Shown: piece after piece, positions 41,690-53,164 of the stretch
Layout: the number at the start of each line of letters is the position of its first letter
How positions within the stretch are numbered: position 1 is the stretch's first letter
NCBI GenBank assembly: GCA_021234155.1
Contig: JAJEKV010000136.1
Location: 496,001-560,000, forward strand
DNA: 64,000 bases
Reading direction: 5' to 3'
Source: Isoetes taiwanensis
Lineage: Eukaryota > Streptophyta > Lycopodiopsida > Isoetales > Isoetaceae
Position numbers and translations under genes: made by a program
Notes under the pieces: model-generated
What the model was told of the DNA's origin: nothing
Databases searched by the model: none
Seen by the model: the letters and a program-made list of their open reading frames with translations, nothing else

Positions 41690-42225
41690 CACGTACTGAT
41701 GGAAAACCACAATCACACATCACACGACACAAGGTACTCTCTACACACCACCACATACCACACACCACACAACATACGCTGCACAGTACACACCACACAA
41801 CACGCTGTGGTGGTAGCAAGGAGTGGTGGGACATTGTGCAGGGTGGTGAAGTGTAGTGGTGGTGGTGGTGTGTGGTGTGTGTTGTGGTGGTGGTGGGTGG
41901 TGGTGGTGGTGGTAATGGTGGGGTGTGTGGTGGTGGTGGAGTGTGGTGTGGGACATGGTGGAGTGTGGTGATGGGGTGTGGTGGTGGGGTGTGGTGTGGT
42001 GGTGGTGGAGTGTGGTGGTGGTGGATTGTGGTGTGGGACATGGTGGAGTCTGGTGGTGTGGTGTGGTGTGGTGGTGGTGGAGTGTGGTGGTGGTGGTGGA
42101 GGGGTGTGGTGTGGGACATGGTGGAGTGTGGCGGTGGGAGATGGTAAAGTGTAGTGGTGGGAGATGGTGGGGTGTGGTGTGGGACATGGTGGATGCCAAC
42201 AATTGACCACTCACCAGACCACACA
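41690..42225 (-). repeat. CCACCACACTCCACC minisatellite, right array
   Basis: Reading on the plus strand: a CACCA-rich block (41690-41810), a TGGTGGAGTGTGGTGG-rich block (41811-42190), and a short CCAC block (42200-42225). This is the reverse complement of the left array's order and units. It lies in the intron immediately upstream of the 41641 exon (minus strand), so relative to transcription it has the same orientation as the left array. Units such as GTGTGGGACATGGTGGAGT recur four or five times. Confidence 0.9.
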
Positions 42226-45200
42226 CAAGGCAACCAAAAATTTACCCATCATAATAAACCACCAAAAAACCACTGTAGATGTGGGTTTTTATGCTAAAAA
42301 ATTATTTCTTAATAAAAGCCACATAATATAATGGTTTTCATAACTAGTAGGTGGTTATTTATGTTGATTTTTGGGTTGCCCCTAGGGGGCAAACCCTTGT
42401 TTATGTGGTATCCTAGGTATATGCTAGAATATCCTAGGTATATGCTGGTGACTGCTCCAAACCCCCTATTTCCTGTAAACTCTCGGTCAGATGTAAAGAA
42501 CTCCACGACTCCTTGCAACCGGGTAACTGGCAAGGCCAGAATCGCCGGAATGTCAGAAGAGAGACGCAGATTACCTATTATACTGAATTTTTGAGAGCCA
42601 CTCTAGGCTCAATGGTCATGCCTATCGATTTTGCTTGCCTCACGGAAGCCGTCATGCCGGAGCATGTATATGAGCAATTGATTTTTCAAGATTGTGATTT
42701 TGTTTGGACTCTTTCCTCTACTTGGAAATGGGCTCCGGGGGCATGTTTTCCGAAATCCGATGCCATATATCCTTGCCCGATGGTGGATTGTATATTGGTC
42801 TTGAAGTCCTACCACGAATGGAGACAAACCGGGCGGATTAGGGGTTTGGAAATATGCAGCTCTTATGAAGTCTCCATGTCGGGGAAGCGTAAATGCGGCT
42901 AAAGCGACCTTTGCCGTCCATCGGTGGAATGAACCACGGCGATTTGGCTACCGTGAAATGTAGCCCAGCCTTGGAAGAGAAGAATGCTTACAGGATGAGG
43001 GCCGCTTGCCCGACTTTTAACTACCCCTCCGCAAGTTTGGAGGTACTAATTGTCGAGACCAATACCGTGCCTTTGGGAATCTGCGGCCATCCACCATGAT
43101 GTAGAAAACTTCCCTTGTGAGTTTACCATCTCGTGTTCGATCGGACATGGTTCTCGCACGTTTTAGGATCTTATGTGCATCGACAAATGGGTTTGAATGT
43201 TTACATTGCAGATTCAACGTAGTCCGATTCATGATGTTTGCATAAAGGCTGCGGGACTTATTCCAATTGAAGCCAAGGTCTATACAAGATCTTCCAATCG
43301 TAGAAAATCAAAGGACACCAAAGAACATAGATGTCTTTGCAACTTTTCATTCTAGTTATGCTCTCTCGAGAGGCTTTGGATTCATGGGTAAATAATTACA
43401 AATGCAGGCTTCTATTCAGGTCCCTTCGAGCCTTGTCCGCACAATTGTGGAGAGCAAGCGGTCCAATGAACTTCCCTCGGTGAGATACATCTATCATCTT
43501 CTAAACCGAAATAAATATACAATATACATGTTTAAGCTTGTGTTATGGGACGATTCACATCATTATTAAGAGAATCATAGAGGAATTTGAAGGCTGCCCT
43601 TTATCGCAAGGAGAACAGGCAAGAAAGGTGTTCTAATCTGTTTTTGCCTTTCATTTGTGTAATTTTCTTCGTCTTTAATTGGCACATTGATTGACAAGTC
43701 TATCACCATCGAAAACAACACATAACCAAGAAAAACTTCTAAAGTTGAGCGAGGTTAAGGCCCTGTTTTGCTTATCGCGGAAACGAAGTTGAGCTATTGT
43801 TTTCGACTTAAATGCCTTTCTTTTTACTTTACATCAAATGAGCATGGCGACCATTGTTTATTGCAACTATGATAGTTATTGTTTCAAAGAATCACATATT
43901 TGAGATTTGTAGGCGCTTTGATAATGTGGTGCTATCCCCGCGCCGTCATAGCCACCATTGCAGGTTAGCATCTTATTACTCTAGTTTTTGCTTTGATTCG
44001 GTCAGGATAACATCCTTTCAGTTCATGCAGAGATTTGTTATGGTTGATGGGCCTATTCACAACCATGCAATTCATGATTGGGGTGAGTTGTAGTAATTTC
44101 TTCGTAATTGTTTCTTTATAGTGAAGAACTACTTTAGTTTACTGCAGAGACTACACTATTGTTTGCAGTTGATAACTAGCTTGCGGCATTAATTGGCGTC
44201 TATATATACAATGTGTTCGTCATTTTTCGGATAGGCTTGCATCATATTGTCATTTGCACATTTAACATAAAAGGAAAGAAATCATATGCATGCATACTAA
44301 TTTGAATGTTGTAGTGGCGGATATCGGGAATGGATACCGGATATTGCATGGGGCAATTAAAAGGATCTTGAGATGGAGCTTTGCACCACAAACTTTAAAG
44401 ATTGCCTCGCTAAAGTGGACAAATGGTTACGCACATTACAATGAAGATATAAAGCTGAATAACGGGAAGGCACACACGGAGGTAAAATTTATAGTCCGAG
44501 CTTATGCACTTAGAAATCTTTTTTTGCTAGTGCAAAGGCGAGATAGATTTTAGTTGCAATGTTTAACATTCAAATAGTGCCGAGAAGAAACCAAGTGTGT
44601 AAAATCTTGAAACATTGTAGACGGATCCTTAGAAGGATTCAATTTCAATGAGATTTTGCATTGGCGGTTCTCGCTCGGTTTGGGTTATTAATTGCAAAGC
44701 TCATTTGGATGATTCTTTGCATCATGAATTATTTTGCAATGATTACATGTCCGCTTTCCCTGTCACTACATGTCTGAAAGTACATGTTTATTTTTTGTGT
44801 CCCTTTTTTCATTCTGTCTGCAATATTAATTATTCACTATTGCTTGCTAGACATTCGTGCAACTGAGCAAAAAATGCATGGTATTTTCAGAACATGTTTG
44901 ACAGTAGAAGCCACGTTGGGAAACGATTTTTGCAACCAGTGTTGACCTTGAAATCCCATCCTTTTTCTAGTGTTTAGCTTTGAGTCTTTTGAAGCCATCA
45001 ATTTGCGTGCAGACATGTGAGCATGGCCAAGACAGTGTGCGTGACAGGTGCTTCATTGCTAAGACCACTCGTTATGGACGTTGTGAAGCATTTTTCTTTT
45101 TTGTCAAGGCCGTTCTTTTCTGAGGAGTTATCTTAGGAGAGAAGCCATTTGCTAGGTGTTTGGCTATAATACGGGATTGGGCGGCCATGGCGTTATTTTC

Positions 45201-45589
45201 ACTGTTTGACCGGACTTTGAAGATGCTGCTGGTAATGGGTAGATGCAATTCCGGCTGAGCGGAACGTTCTTTGGCGCCTTGCAGTGGTGTGTGGTGGTTT
45301 CGTAGGTGCAGGTGTGTATATCATGGTATTAGGTTGTAGTCCGGCTGCCTGGCAAACCTGCGCAATCCGAGCCTGTTGGTATTTTGGCTGCCTGCTATAC
45401 ATGCATAGGATTACTAGACAATTTCGAGCTATGCAAGGGACATTCTTGGAAGAATGGGAAATATTTCTGTGCTTGGATCATAAAGTGATAAATTATTACG
45501 TTCAAGGAGGGCAGATTGGTACATATATTTGTTTGAGGATAGCAAAAATATTCTGTGAAGCCTTTTGCAATATAAATATGGTAAATTAC
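42226..45589. other. gene-poor interval with small repeats
   Basis: Contains GCCCCTAGGGGGC (42377-42389) and a direct repeat TATCCTAGGTATATGCT (twice, about 42409-42446). A plus-strand frame at 42513-42902 (about 129 codons, MPIDFACLTEAVMPEHVYEQ) has a protein-like feel, but no known domain and no supporting splice context. I see no other gene evidence. Confidence 0.35.
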
Positions 45590-45799
45590 TGCATAGAGAA
45601 GTAGGTTTGAACTAGAAACACCAAGGCCATTTGTTGCAAAGGATGAATCCGAGCTTTTCCAGACTGTAGAATTATCCGATGCTTTCAAATTAATGCCCCC
45701 ATCGTCAGAAATTGCTGCATAAGCTGCTCCCTGCATGTTAGTATTCCATTTTATGACGGAAGCAACCAAGATCTGCAAATCCCCTGTACAATTAAGCAA
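45590..45799 (-). pseudogene. possible bulb-type lectin (B-lectin) fragment
   Basis: The minus-strand frame reads GAAYAAISDDGGINLKASDN, then STVWKSSDSS. In B-lectin domains a DDGNLVL segment precedes a (V)VWxS motif with the same spacing. Only about 45 residues fit, the mannose-binding QxDxNxVxY motif is not seen, and the remainder of the frame drops into non-protein-like sequence. This may be a receptor-kinase fragment, or chance. Confidence 0.3.
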
Positions 45800-47297
45800 C
45801 AGAGTAATTTTTGCCCTCAGATTTGCCGATATGTTTTGTGCAAAAAAAAACCTTAAATTGCCTTCACTCCTTGAGATCAGTAGAATTTAATATGAATCGA
45901 TAACATAACTAGCAGAAAATATAACTATGTTATTCACGCATGCAACAAAACCCTACAACTGTTACCTTTGTGGACAGTTTGCTCTATCAGTTGCAGACAC
46001 AATGTTTAGCAAATATTTGTTGTTGTTTCTAGGTGATTTTGACGCTACCATTGAAATTTTGTTTGAGAGAGGTCCAAGATTACATCGGGCGGTGGTGATT
46101 GTTCACAAGCTGATCCTGCAGTAGAAGCAGCACGCATGGAATTTGCTAAAGTACTTTCTGAGATGGGGAGGTGAATGTTAGGATCAAAATTACAATCAAA
46201 ATGAGCTTTCATATGAATTTGATTTCTTCATTCAGCTTGAGTGGTTTAGGAAATGCAGCTCTTAATACTCCTTGTCTTACCTTGATACTAACATACTCTA
46301 TTTGCAAGAACTGCATGCAATTGCTTAGCTGCAATTTTGCATTCATTGGTACTAGATGATGAATCAGAAAAGTTGATGTGTAGAGTCCCGAAGATCTGAA
46401 GCGAGTTAGGTCCCAATCATAAGAAGGTTATGTTGACATTGAAGTTGCTTGTCATGCTTAATGATAAGCTGGGAAGAGTAGCAGAGGCTAAGTCATTGTA
46501 TAAAAGGCTAAAGAATTTGAAGGCAGTCAAGGGGTATCATCTGGGTATTTTGCACTCCCTATGCCATATCTCAAGTTTCAGACAAAAATATAATAGTTAA
46601 GGTCACTAATTTTGAAGACGTGAGTTTTTATCAAATTGTTGATCTGCCATGATGTTGATGTTTCTGTGGCATTGCCCATCCGGATGATACATTCCACCTT
46701 TAGCTTAGAGGCCCCTGAAAATCCTTAATGTCACAAAGGTTTGTCGTTCTTACGTTCCAATTCCACGTGCATAGAATGTATGGCACACGTTTTGTAAAAT
46801 CTAATGAGGTTGCATTTCTTTCTGGCTAGGTCTTGCAATATTTTTAAGATTATCCAATATGGAAAATTGTTTGAACTAGATAAGATTTTCAAGGCAGGAA
46901 GATGGACCTCCTTAAACTTTGCAAAAACATAGTCCTACGTTTGCAAACAAAAAGACCACGTGCTGAATCATCCATCGTCACCCTAAACTACTTAGCTGCA
47001 CCTGACAATGGTATTGTCATGTAAGGAACGCCTCCAGATGGGCTCTACGCTCTGTTTGTTGAAGGCCAGTGCATTATAATGTCTGTCAATAGATCTGCTC
47101 GACCTCACCTTGGTTTTATAGCACAAAAATAATATACATGTCTTTCCGGTGCATAAATTTTATATTTGGTTAGGTTATAACATTATCAAATTCAAAGACA
47201 AATCCAATACGTAACTTAAATGATAAAGATTCGCTTATATTAACAGCAGCTAAATTTGCAAAACGACACTAAATTCCTCCACACATTGCCACCTTCA
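45800..47297. other. gene-poor stretch
   Basis: Short frames only; none shows a domain or plausible exon structure. Confidence 0.4.
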
Positions 47298-47510
47298 AGT
47301 GAATACTATATATGCTCGTCTATGGTCGCTCCAGTAGCAATGGCCGATGTCGCAAAAGGCAGGCTTGAAGTTTGTCCAGATATGGTCAAGCAGTGCCGCG
47401 GAGCGCGTGGCGGCATTCACTTGTTGGACATGGCCGGGCATCGTGGCCTGTAACGCCGCGATGATGTTGTTTTGTCGCAGGGCATCTATGTTGAAATCTC
47501 CCATGAGGAC
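47298..47510 (-). pseudogene. EEP endonuclease fragment (C-terminal half)
   Basis: On the minus strand the frame reads TVLMGDFNIDALRQNN, AALLDHIWTNFKP and HCYWSDHRRAYIVF before a stop at 47298. GDFN, D-H-I-W (DYIl-type) and SDH are the last three catalytic motifs of exonuclease-endonuclease-phosphatase domains of non-LTR or Helentron-type elements. The upstream half of the domain is missing here but a matching half lies at 52.4-52.7 kb. Confidence 0.7.
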
Positions 47511-48339
47511 AGTCCTTTAAGCCATTTTTCATCACTTTAATATCATCTAAAATTTCAAAAAGTATTAAGTGCTATAAATAATGATATTCAAGGTACAATG
47601 ACACTATCAATGACAAAATTCTATCATCTATAGTATCATCAACACCGTCATAAATTTGGTCAATAATTATATCAGTACTACTTAATGACAATATATGTGT
47701 TACTAATAGCGTCATGAATAATATCACGTATTGTATTAACTTTACTATCATTTATTATTCCAATGGTGTTAATGTCAATATAAGTGTTATAGCTTATGTC
47801 AATTACAGTATCATCCATAGCTTCATATATAGTATCACATATTGACAATATTATATCAGTGCTAGCATATGACGCTATATGTGTCGATAATAGCATCATG
47901 GATATTATCACGACTTACATCACTCTTACTATCAATACTTGTTGTAATTTTGATAATAATAATACAAGTGTTAATGCTTACGACAATTGTTCTTCAAACT
48001 CCCATAGACAAAGTACACAAAAATGATATTATTAGAACAAGGAAGGAGGAGGAGGAGAGTTTGAACAAAAACTTGGAAATTTGTGAAAAATACATTATGA
48101 ATTGATTATGTTGCTAATATGATATGTGAGATTCGTGTAAATTGAATGACATGATATGATTATAGGAAGTTAAGTACAAATTTATGGAGATTCCCTGTGG
48201 GGATAAACTGTGCATGCGCATGGCTTTAATATTGGTGAATGCAAAGACCCAATTAGTTTTAAGTTTCTCAATTTGGCATTGTTAAAGAAGGTTTCGGACC
48301 TTCAAATAAATTTGCTTTCTGGAGGGTTGGTAGCATTGG

Positions 48340-48368
48340 GAATAGAATAGAATAGATTTTTTAGATAG
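48340..48368 (-). repeat. orphan LINE A tail-like repeat
   Basis: GAATAGAATAGAATAG followed by ATTTTTTAGATAG matches the reverse complement of the LINE A copy 2 tail (TATTC repeats after GACGATAAAAAATC) without the rest of the element. Similar runs occur at 58083-58105 and 58331-58347. These may be tails of severely truncated insertions, or plain microsatellites. Confidence 0.4.
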
Positions 48369-48687
48369 CTGCCCTAATTTATGACATTGACTAGGGTTTG
48401 TATATGCTATACTATGGTGATACATTTCGTAATTGTTTTGATAAAAGTCCAAAGACCATATTCTTTGGTCATGCTAGTAAAAAAAAAACGGTTTGACAAA
48501 TCCATATGAGCTTTGTTGAAGAAATATGGCACTAGAAGCTTATCATTCATCAGAAGAATGAAGACAACAAAACCTTCTAATTCTTAAGGCATTTATATCA
48601 TACCTTTAGGCCATACAAGGAAGTTGTATTAGCTTTCATCTTTGGTACATTTACAATAGTAACATATAATCCCAAGTAAAAGTCCTA

Positions 48688-48905
48688 CATAATTTTTCTT
48701 TATTGATTTATTTTTTTTTTTTTTTTTTTTTTGGTTTAAGTCAAATGCCGCTCACCACCATCTTAATGGTTCATGAGCATGGTTTTTTTAATGGTTCATG
48801 AGCATGGGTGCCCATAATGTCCCTAGCAAGGCCCTGGTGAGTAGCATTTGCCTTTGAACCAAAAAAAAAAAAAAAAAAAAAAAAAACCCAACAAAGAAAA
48901 ATTAT
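48688..48905. repeat. fold-back element with T/A homopolymer stem
   Basis: The left arm runs ATAATTTTTCTTTATTG, then about 22 T, then GGTTTAAGTCAAATGCCGCT and CACCA. The right arm runs TGGTGAGTAGCATTTGCC, then TTTGAACC, about 26 A, then CAACAAAGAAAAATTAT. The arms pair over roughly 70 bases with few mismatches. The loop contains a direct repeat AATGGTTCATGAGCATGG. No open frame. It resembles a MITE or fold-back transposon. Confidence 0.85.
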
Positions 48906-49765
48906 CTAACTTTTAAGGTTTGAAAGGATTATTGGATTTTCCCTTCATTATTTGGGCCAAAGTTCAAATAGAGGCTACAAGCAACATGCGCTTTTTGGGA
49001 ATAGGTTCTGAAGCAAAGACACTGGGATTGCTAGGAAGGTTTTGGGACATTTTAAACACCTACAACGTGCTTGGCTTTTGTCGCCTTACAGGAATTGGCT
49101 CTGGGGTTTCAAATTCTAACAATAGACCTTATAGATCTCCAAGTTCTAATAAAAAGGAATATGGAACCCATATTTTAACTGAGAAAGCGTGGATTATATC
49201 TCTGGTAATTAATCATGGGGTGCCTACAGTAGGAGCATAAAAACTTGGCGTAATGGACAATATATGTATTTCATAGAATTGATATGATTTTGAATCCTAG
49301 GTAACCATTTTAGGTTGCTTTTGTTTCTACCATTCTGACTACTTTTCTTAGCATTGATGCAATTTTGGATTCTGGGTGACCATTTTAGGTTTCTTTAGAC
49401 GTTAAAATCTGTATCTCTATAGCTATGCATGCCAGTGTGCGTTTATATCTTCACCAACACAAGGGGCAAAAACAACTCTAGCTCGAAGCTCTTGCTCATG
49501 CATTAAAAGTGAGGGCTACCATTGAAAGCAAATGTGAAGCATAACCCGAAGTTATAGGTTTTAAAGGCAGGGCCACTATACACACATGAAATAAAACATG
49601 AAGCATAACCCAAATTTACAAGTTTCCAACAATTGGCCAGCAATGCTCTGCACCGTTGCTAGTGTATGTATATGTATTATAATATTTTGAGGGTCTGGAT
49701 TATTTTGATTTTGATGTTAATTCATTTTATGCTCAAGATTAGAAGTTTAGGTTAACTAAGGGGAC

Positions 49766-50152
49766 ATCACACCATGTGCCCGGCCATTAATAAAAAATTC
49801 CCTTTCTTATTAAAATTCTCCACGTGGACAAGTTGGACACTTCGTGCTATCACACCAACATGCCCAAAACGATGCTTCGACTTGGGCACACAGATGAATT
49901 TCGGTCGCACCCAAGCGGGTGCCCAAAGCTTGGGCACCATGCCATATCATCAACAGACTGCTGATCTGGAACAGTCCCCAGGTGGTGGCCTTGGCGGGAA
50001 TCACACAAAGGGAATTTTTTATTAATGGCTGTGGCTGTTACATGGCAGTGGGCAGGTGCCCTAGTGTGATACAATGCTCGGATGTGTGTGTGGGCACTTG
50101 CCCATTTCACATATATTCAAATTTTAGAATTGGGCAGGTGCCCTAGTGTGAT
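49766..50152. mobile_element. MITE-like element with 23-bp perfect internal inverted repeat
   Basis: GCCATTAATAAAAAATTCCC plus TTT at 49783-49805 is the exact reverse complement of 50007-50029. The outer parts also match: ATCACACCA (49766) with CTAGTGTGAT (50061-50070). A further GGGCAGGTGCCCTAGTGTGA at 50132 duplicates the right end. GGGCACTTGCCC-type small palindromes are scattered between. No coding capacity. Confidence 0.8.
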
Positions 50153-51769
50153 TTCGCCCTAATGTGCGAAAAAAGAAAGATTTCGTGTTTATGAGAAAAA
50201 AGAAAAATTGGAAAGGGGCGACGTTAGGTTAGGGTATGCAGCCGAGACTGGTCGATGCAGCACAGATCGACTTTCCCAATCAATCCGATAGCAGACATAG
50301 CAAATACAGAGCAGACATGCTTAAACAGGTCGATTGGCTGCCGTGGTGGTCGCTGGGTCTCTTGGAGTAGAGATTTCTAGGATTGGAACTGTAAATCCGG
50401 ATCTGGTAAGCCTTGTTTCTTGTTTTTTCCCTTGTGTGGATGCAATTGGCAAGATCCAAGAAAACGATGGCTGCTAAGAGATTTAAGCTGACTTATTGCT
50501 ATGCTATTTAAGTGCTTGGCTCTTTGCATTGTTCTTGCAGAGGTATACAAAGCAGATTTAATTTCGTTTGATATTACACAGTGTTGTTAAGATATGTTTG
50601 TGAATGGCAATCTTATGGCATATAAGGCTGTAAGTAAGGGTGTAAGTTCATTGGATAAGCTATGCCATGATTGTAACTGGAATTAAAAATTCTGAATATT
50701 ATTCCTGAGTTTTATTTTCATGCATCAAATTGCTTCGGACAGAATTCAGCCTGGGTGTTCTTTATACGACATTCTTTAGCTGGGTTGAGGGCATGACTCC
50801 TGTTTCACGTGAGTAGCATGGCGGTGTGCTTGGCGCTTGATTCAGATAACAGGAATGAAATATTACTATAGACAATTTACTTTGAGTGCTATGAAGTTTG
50901 TAGACCTGTAACAGTTTTATTGTCCTTATATGTGCAGAATGTTCTTATTTATGGATGGGGCATGGAGTTAAAACTTGGATATTGTGCACAGGTTGGAGGC
51001 TTTCTCTAGTCCTTATAAGCTGGCTATAGGGGGACAGATCACAACATGTAGGCGTAATAGATAGACAATGTTCATGGCGGAATACCCTCACTAGAAGGTT
51101 TTAAGTCTAAGGTCAACCTAGAACTATTTTATGCGTACTTGTTGATTATATTTTTCTTAACTTGGCTTAAATTTTGGTGCAGGTATCTGGCCATGATGCA
51201 AGATCAGAGGTTAGAAATATACATTCCCCATTTTCTGCTTTATCTCTTCTTAACAGTCAGAAAAATACATAATTTTAAAGTCTGTTACGTCTCAAGCATT
51301 ATGCAAGATCTAATGTAGATAGAATTAGGAGTTGCTTTAGATGACTGGACCCTATGATTTTTGCAGGTTTGACCACGTTCATATTCAGATTCACACATTT
51401 TCTCTCAACGGTGGCAAAAGGTAGTGAGAGATGATAAGTGTTGCAAGGATCCATATACGCATGACCCACATTATGGACATTACATGAGCTACATTATGTG
51501 CAGTATCTGCAGAACAAATAAACACTAAATGAGTCAGGAAGAAAGCAGTGTTGCAAGATATTTTGTTATCAAACTATTCTTTTGCATTGAAGACCCAGCA
51601 CGCTCTCATTCTTTGTGCTAGGATCTTCGAGAAATGTTTGTTTGGAATACTTGAATCTCCTTAATATAATTTTTTTTGCTTGAGCAATAATTTTTGGTTT
51701 TATAAATCGTAAGCTTTTTGTACTTATTATATTTTGCAATATAATATTATGGAAATAATCAATGCCTTA
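50153..51769. other. gene-poor interior of the candidate insertion
   Basis: AT-rich, with no frame over 60 codons of interest and no recognisable domain. Confidence 0.4.
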
Positions 51770-52425
51770 ATAAGTGATGTAAATCACGTATAAAATGGTA
51801 CTGGAGGTGAAATCCTCGTTGACATTATGTGAGGTGGTACTATAGGTGACGGAACATACGAAATTATATTTGATATATTTACAATCTAAGTTGTACGAAT
51901 ACATGATATTATACTTGACCTTAGTAATGATATAATCATAACCTCCACAATGGTATTATATGTGGCATTGTCAATGATGCTACATCTGATACTAATCGTG
52001 ATAGAAAGGATGATACAAAGGATGATGTTTGTGTTGACATTATGAATCATTTAACTACAGCAATACAAGTGATGCTATAGCCGACATTATTATAGCGCTC
52101 GGGGTGACATTATAAACGATGTGATTATAACAATACACGTGATCTTATAGCTGACACTATTATAGCACCACACAGACAAAATGCATGATATTATAACTGT
52201 AGCTATAGATGATGCTAAAAATGATACTATTATGCTACTACAATGCTATAAAATATGATATTACAACTGTTGTTATTGGTGATGCTGCAAGTGACGATAT
52301 AGATGATGCGGTTTCATCAACAGCTACCGTCACTTATTGTATCAAAATCTAAAAAATCTGAAAGTGTGATTTTAAACAAATAAATGATGAAACTAGTGAC
52401 TTAGATTGCTTATTCTCTTGTAGTG

Positions 52426-52691
52426 GCATTGGCTCCAAGCGTGGATTGCGATGTTGAACTCTCAGCAATCGCTCTAATATTGTCAAGGAATTGCTGCATG
52501 CTCCCGCCGTGGTGCCTATATATATTTGCCGTGTGTAGCATGGTACCCGTGGTGCGATCTCGAAACGTGGCAACGATGGCTGTCACAGAGAGCTCCGTAA
52601 CGAGTTGGTGGTTGAGAAGCTCGAGCCTGTCGATGTCGTAAAGTAAAATGCAAATGCAGATGCGAATGCGAATGCGTAACATCACCTTCAC
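52426..52691 (-). pseudogene. EEP endonuclease fragment (N-terminal half)
   Basis: The minus-strand frame reads LELLNHQLVTELSVTAIVAT, then HTANIYRHHGGSMQQFLDNI and RAIAESSTSQST. The ANIYR(P) turn followed by a helix with F...I is the segment that precedes GDFN in endonuclease domains of retrotransposons and Helentrons. The frame stops at about 52412, just past the CACTA-like border. Its natural continuation is the fragment at 47298-47510. Confidence 0.6.
52646..52678 (+). repeat. ATGCAA/ATGCGA hexamer microsatellite
   Basis: Five or six units of ATGC(A/G)(A) in a row, overlapping the start of the endonuclease frame, where it appears as IRIRICICI on the minus strand. Confidence 0.8.
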
Positions 52692-52799
52692 AAAATGTCA
52701 ATGTCTTAAAATAGCAATTTCGATTCAAATACTCTATTGTCTACAACTACAACATAAGCCATTTCACTCTTCGGCCATGGAGGGCAACCCTCCGTGCGC

Positions 52800-53164
52800 A
52801 GCACCTTGTTTGGTATAGCGTGGTTTATTGAAAATGATAGTGGTTTGTTACATGGTCTAGCATCAGTGGTAGTCACTCATGTTGGTTTTCTAATGTAGCA
52901 TGGTTTATTAAATCGATAGTGGTTTGTAGCATAGTTTTTCAACACCACTTCAAATATGGCAATGGTTCTTTATGTTGATTTTCTATTCTCGCAAAGTTGA
53001 AGTAGTTTAAGACGTGGTTTCTATACCAATTTAAATGCCACGGTGGTTAGTTATGCTAGTTTTCATATGTTTTAAAATGATTGTTGTTTGTCGTATAGTT
53101 TCACTATCTTAACATATACAAGAAATTTATCGCGGCGGCCAATGCCGCCGCGAACATTTCTTTT
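52800..53164. repeat. subterminal-type repeats and GC-rich hairpin, copy 2 of 3
   Basis: Variants of GATAGTGGTTTGT and CATGGTTTATT recur four or five times between 52815 and 53100. They lead up to the hairpin at 53117-53164 (TACAAGAAATTTATCGCGGC, GGCCAATGCCGCCGCGAAC, ATTTCTTTTG). Clustered short repeats next to a terminal motif are the normal subterminal architecture of CACTA elements. No CACTA itself is present at the end (ATATACAAG). Confidence 0.55.

Larger units (their letters stand above)
47511..52425. mobile_element. AT-rich block separating two endonuclease halves; candidate inserted element
   Basis: Both borders carry degenerate arrays. Left (about 47520-48020) is rich in GTATCATC and TATCATGAT-type words; right (about 51770-52340) is rich in GATGATAC, that is the inverse complement, giving long, imprecise inverted termini. 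The right boundary reads TTCTCTTGTAGTG, the reverse complement of CACTACAAGAGAA, a CACTA-like end. A corresponding CACTA was not found on the left (CACTTTAATATC at 47534 is the nearest). No transposase frame is visible inside. Contains a fold-back element and a MITE (separate entries). A CACTA-type non-autonomous element is my best reading. Confidence 0.45.

Noticed and set aside
41676-42233. Similar long frames on both strands
   Set aside because: Same low-complexity minisatellite artefact in the right array.
33640-42300. Conventional terminal inverted repeats around the composite element
   Set aside because: Comparison by eye of 33.6-33.9 kb with 42.2-42.4 kb gave only scattered short matches, so the outer borders remain undefined.
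42513-42902. 129-codon plus-strand frame
   Set aside because: No ATG supported by context, no domain, and a competing antisense frame; left as part of a gene-poor interval.
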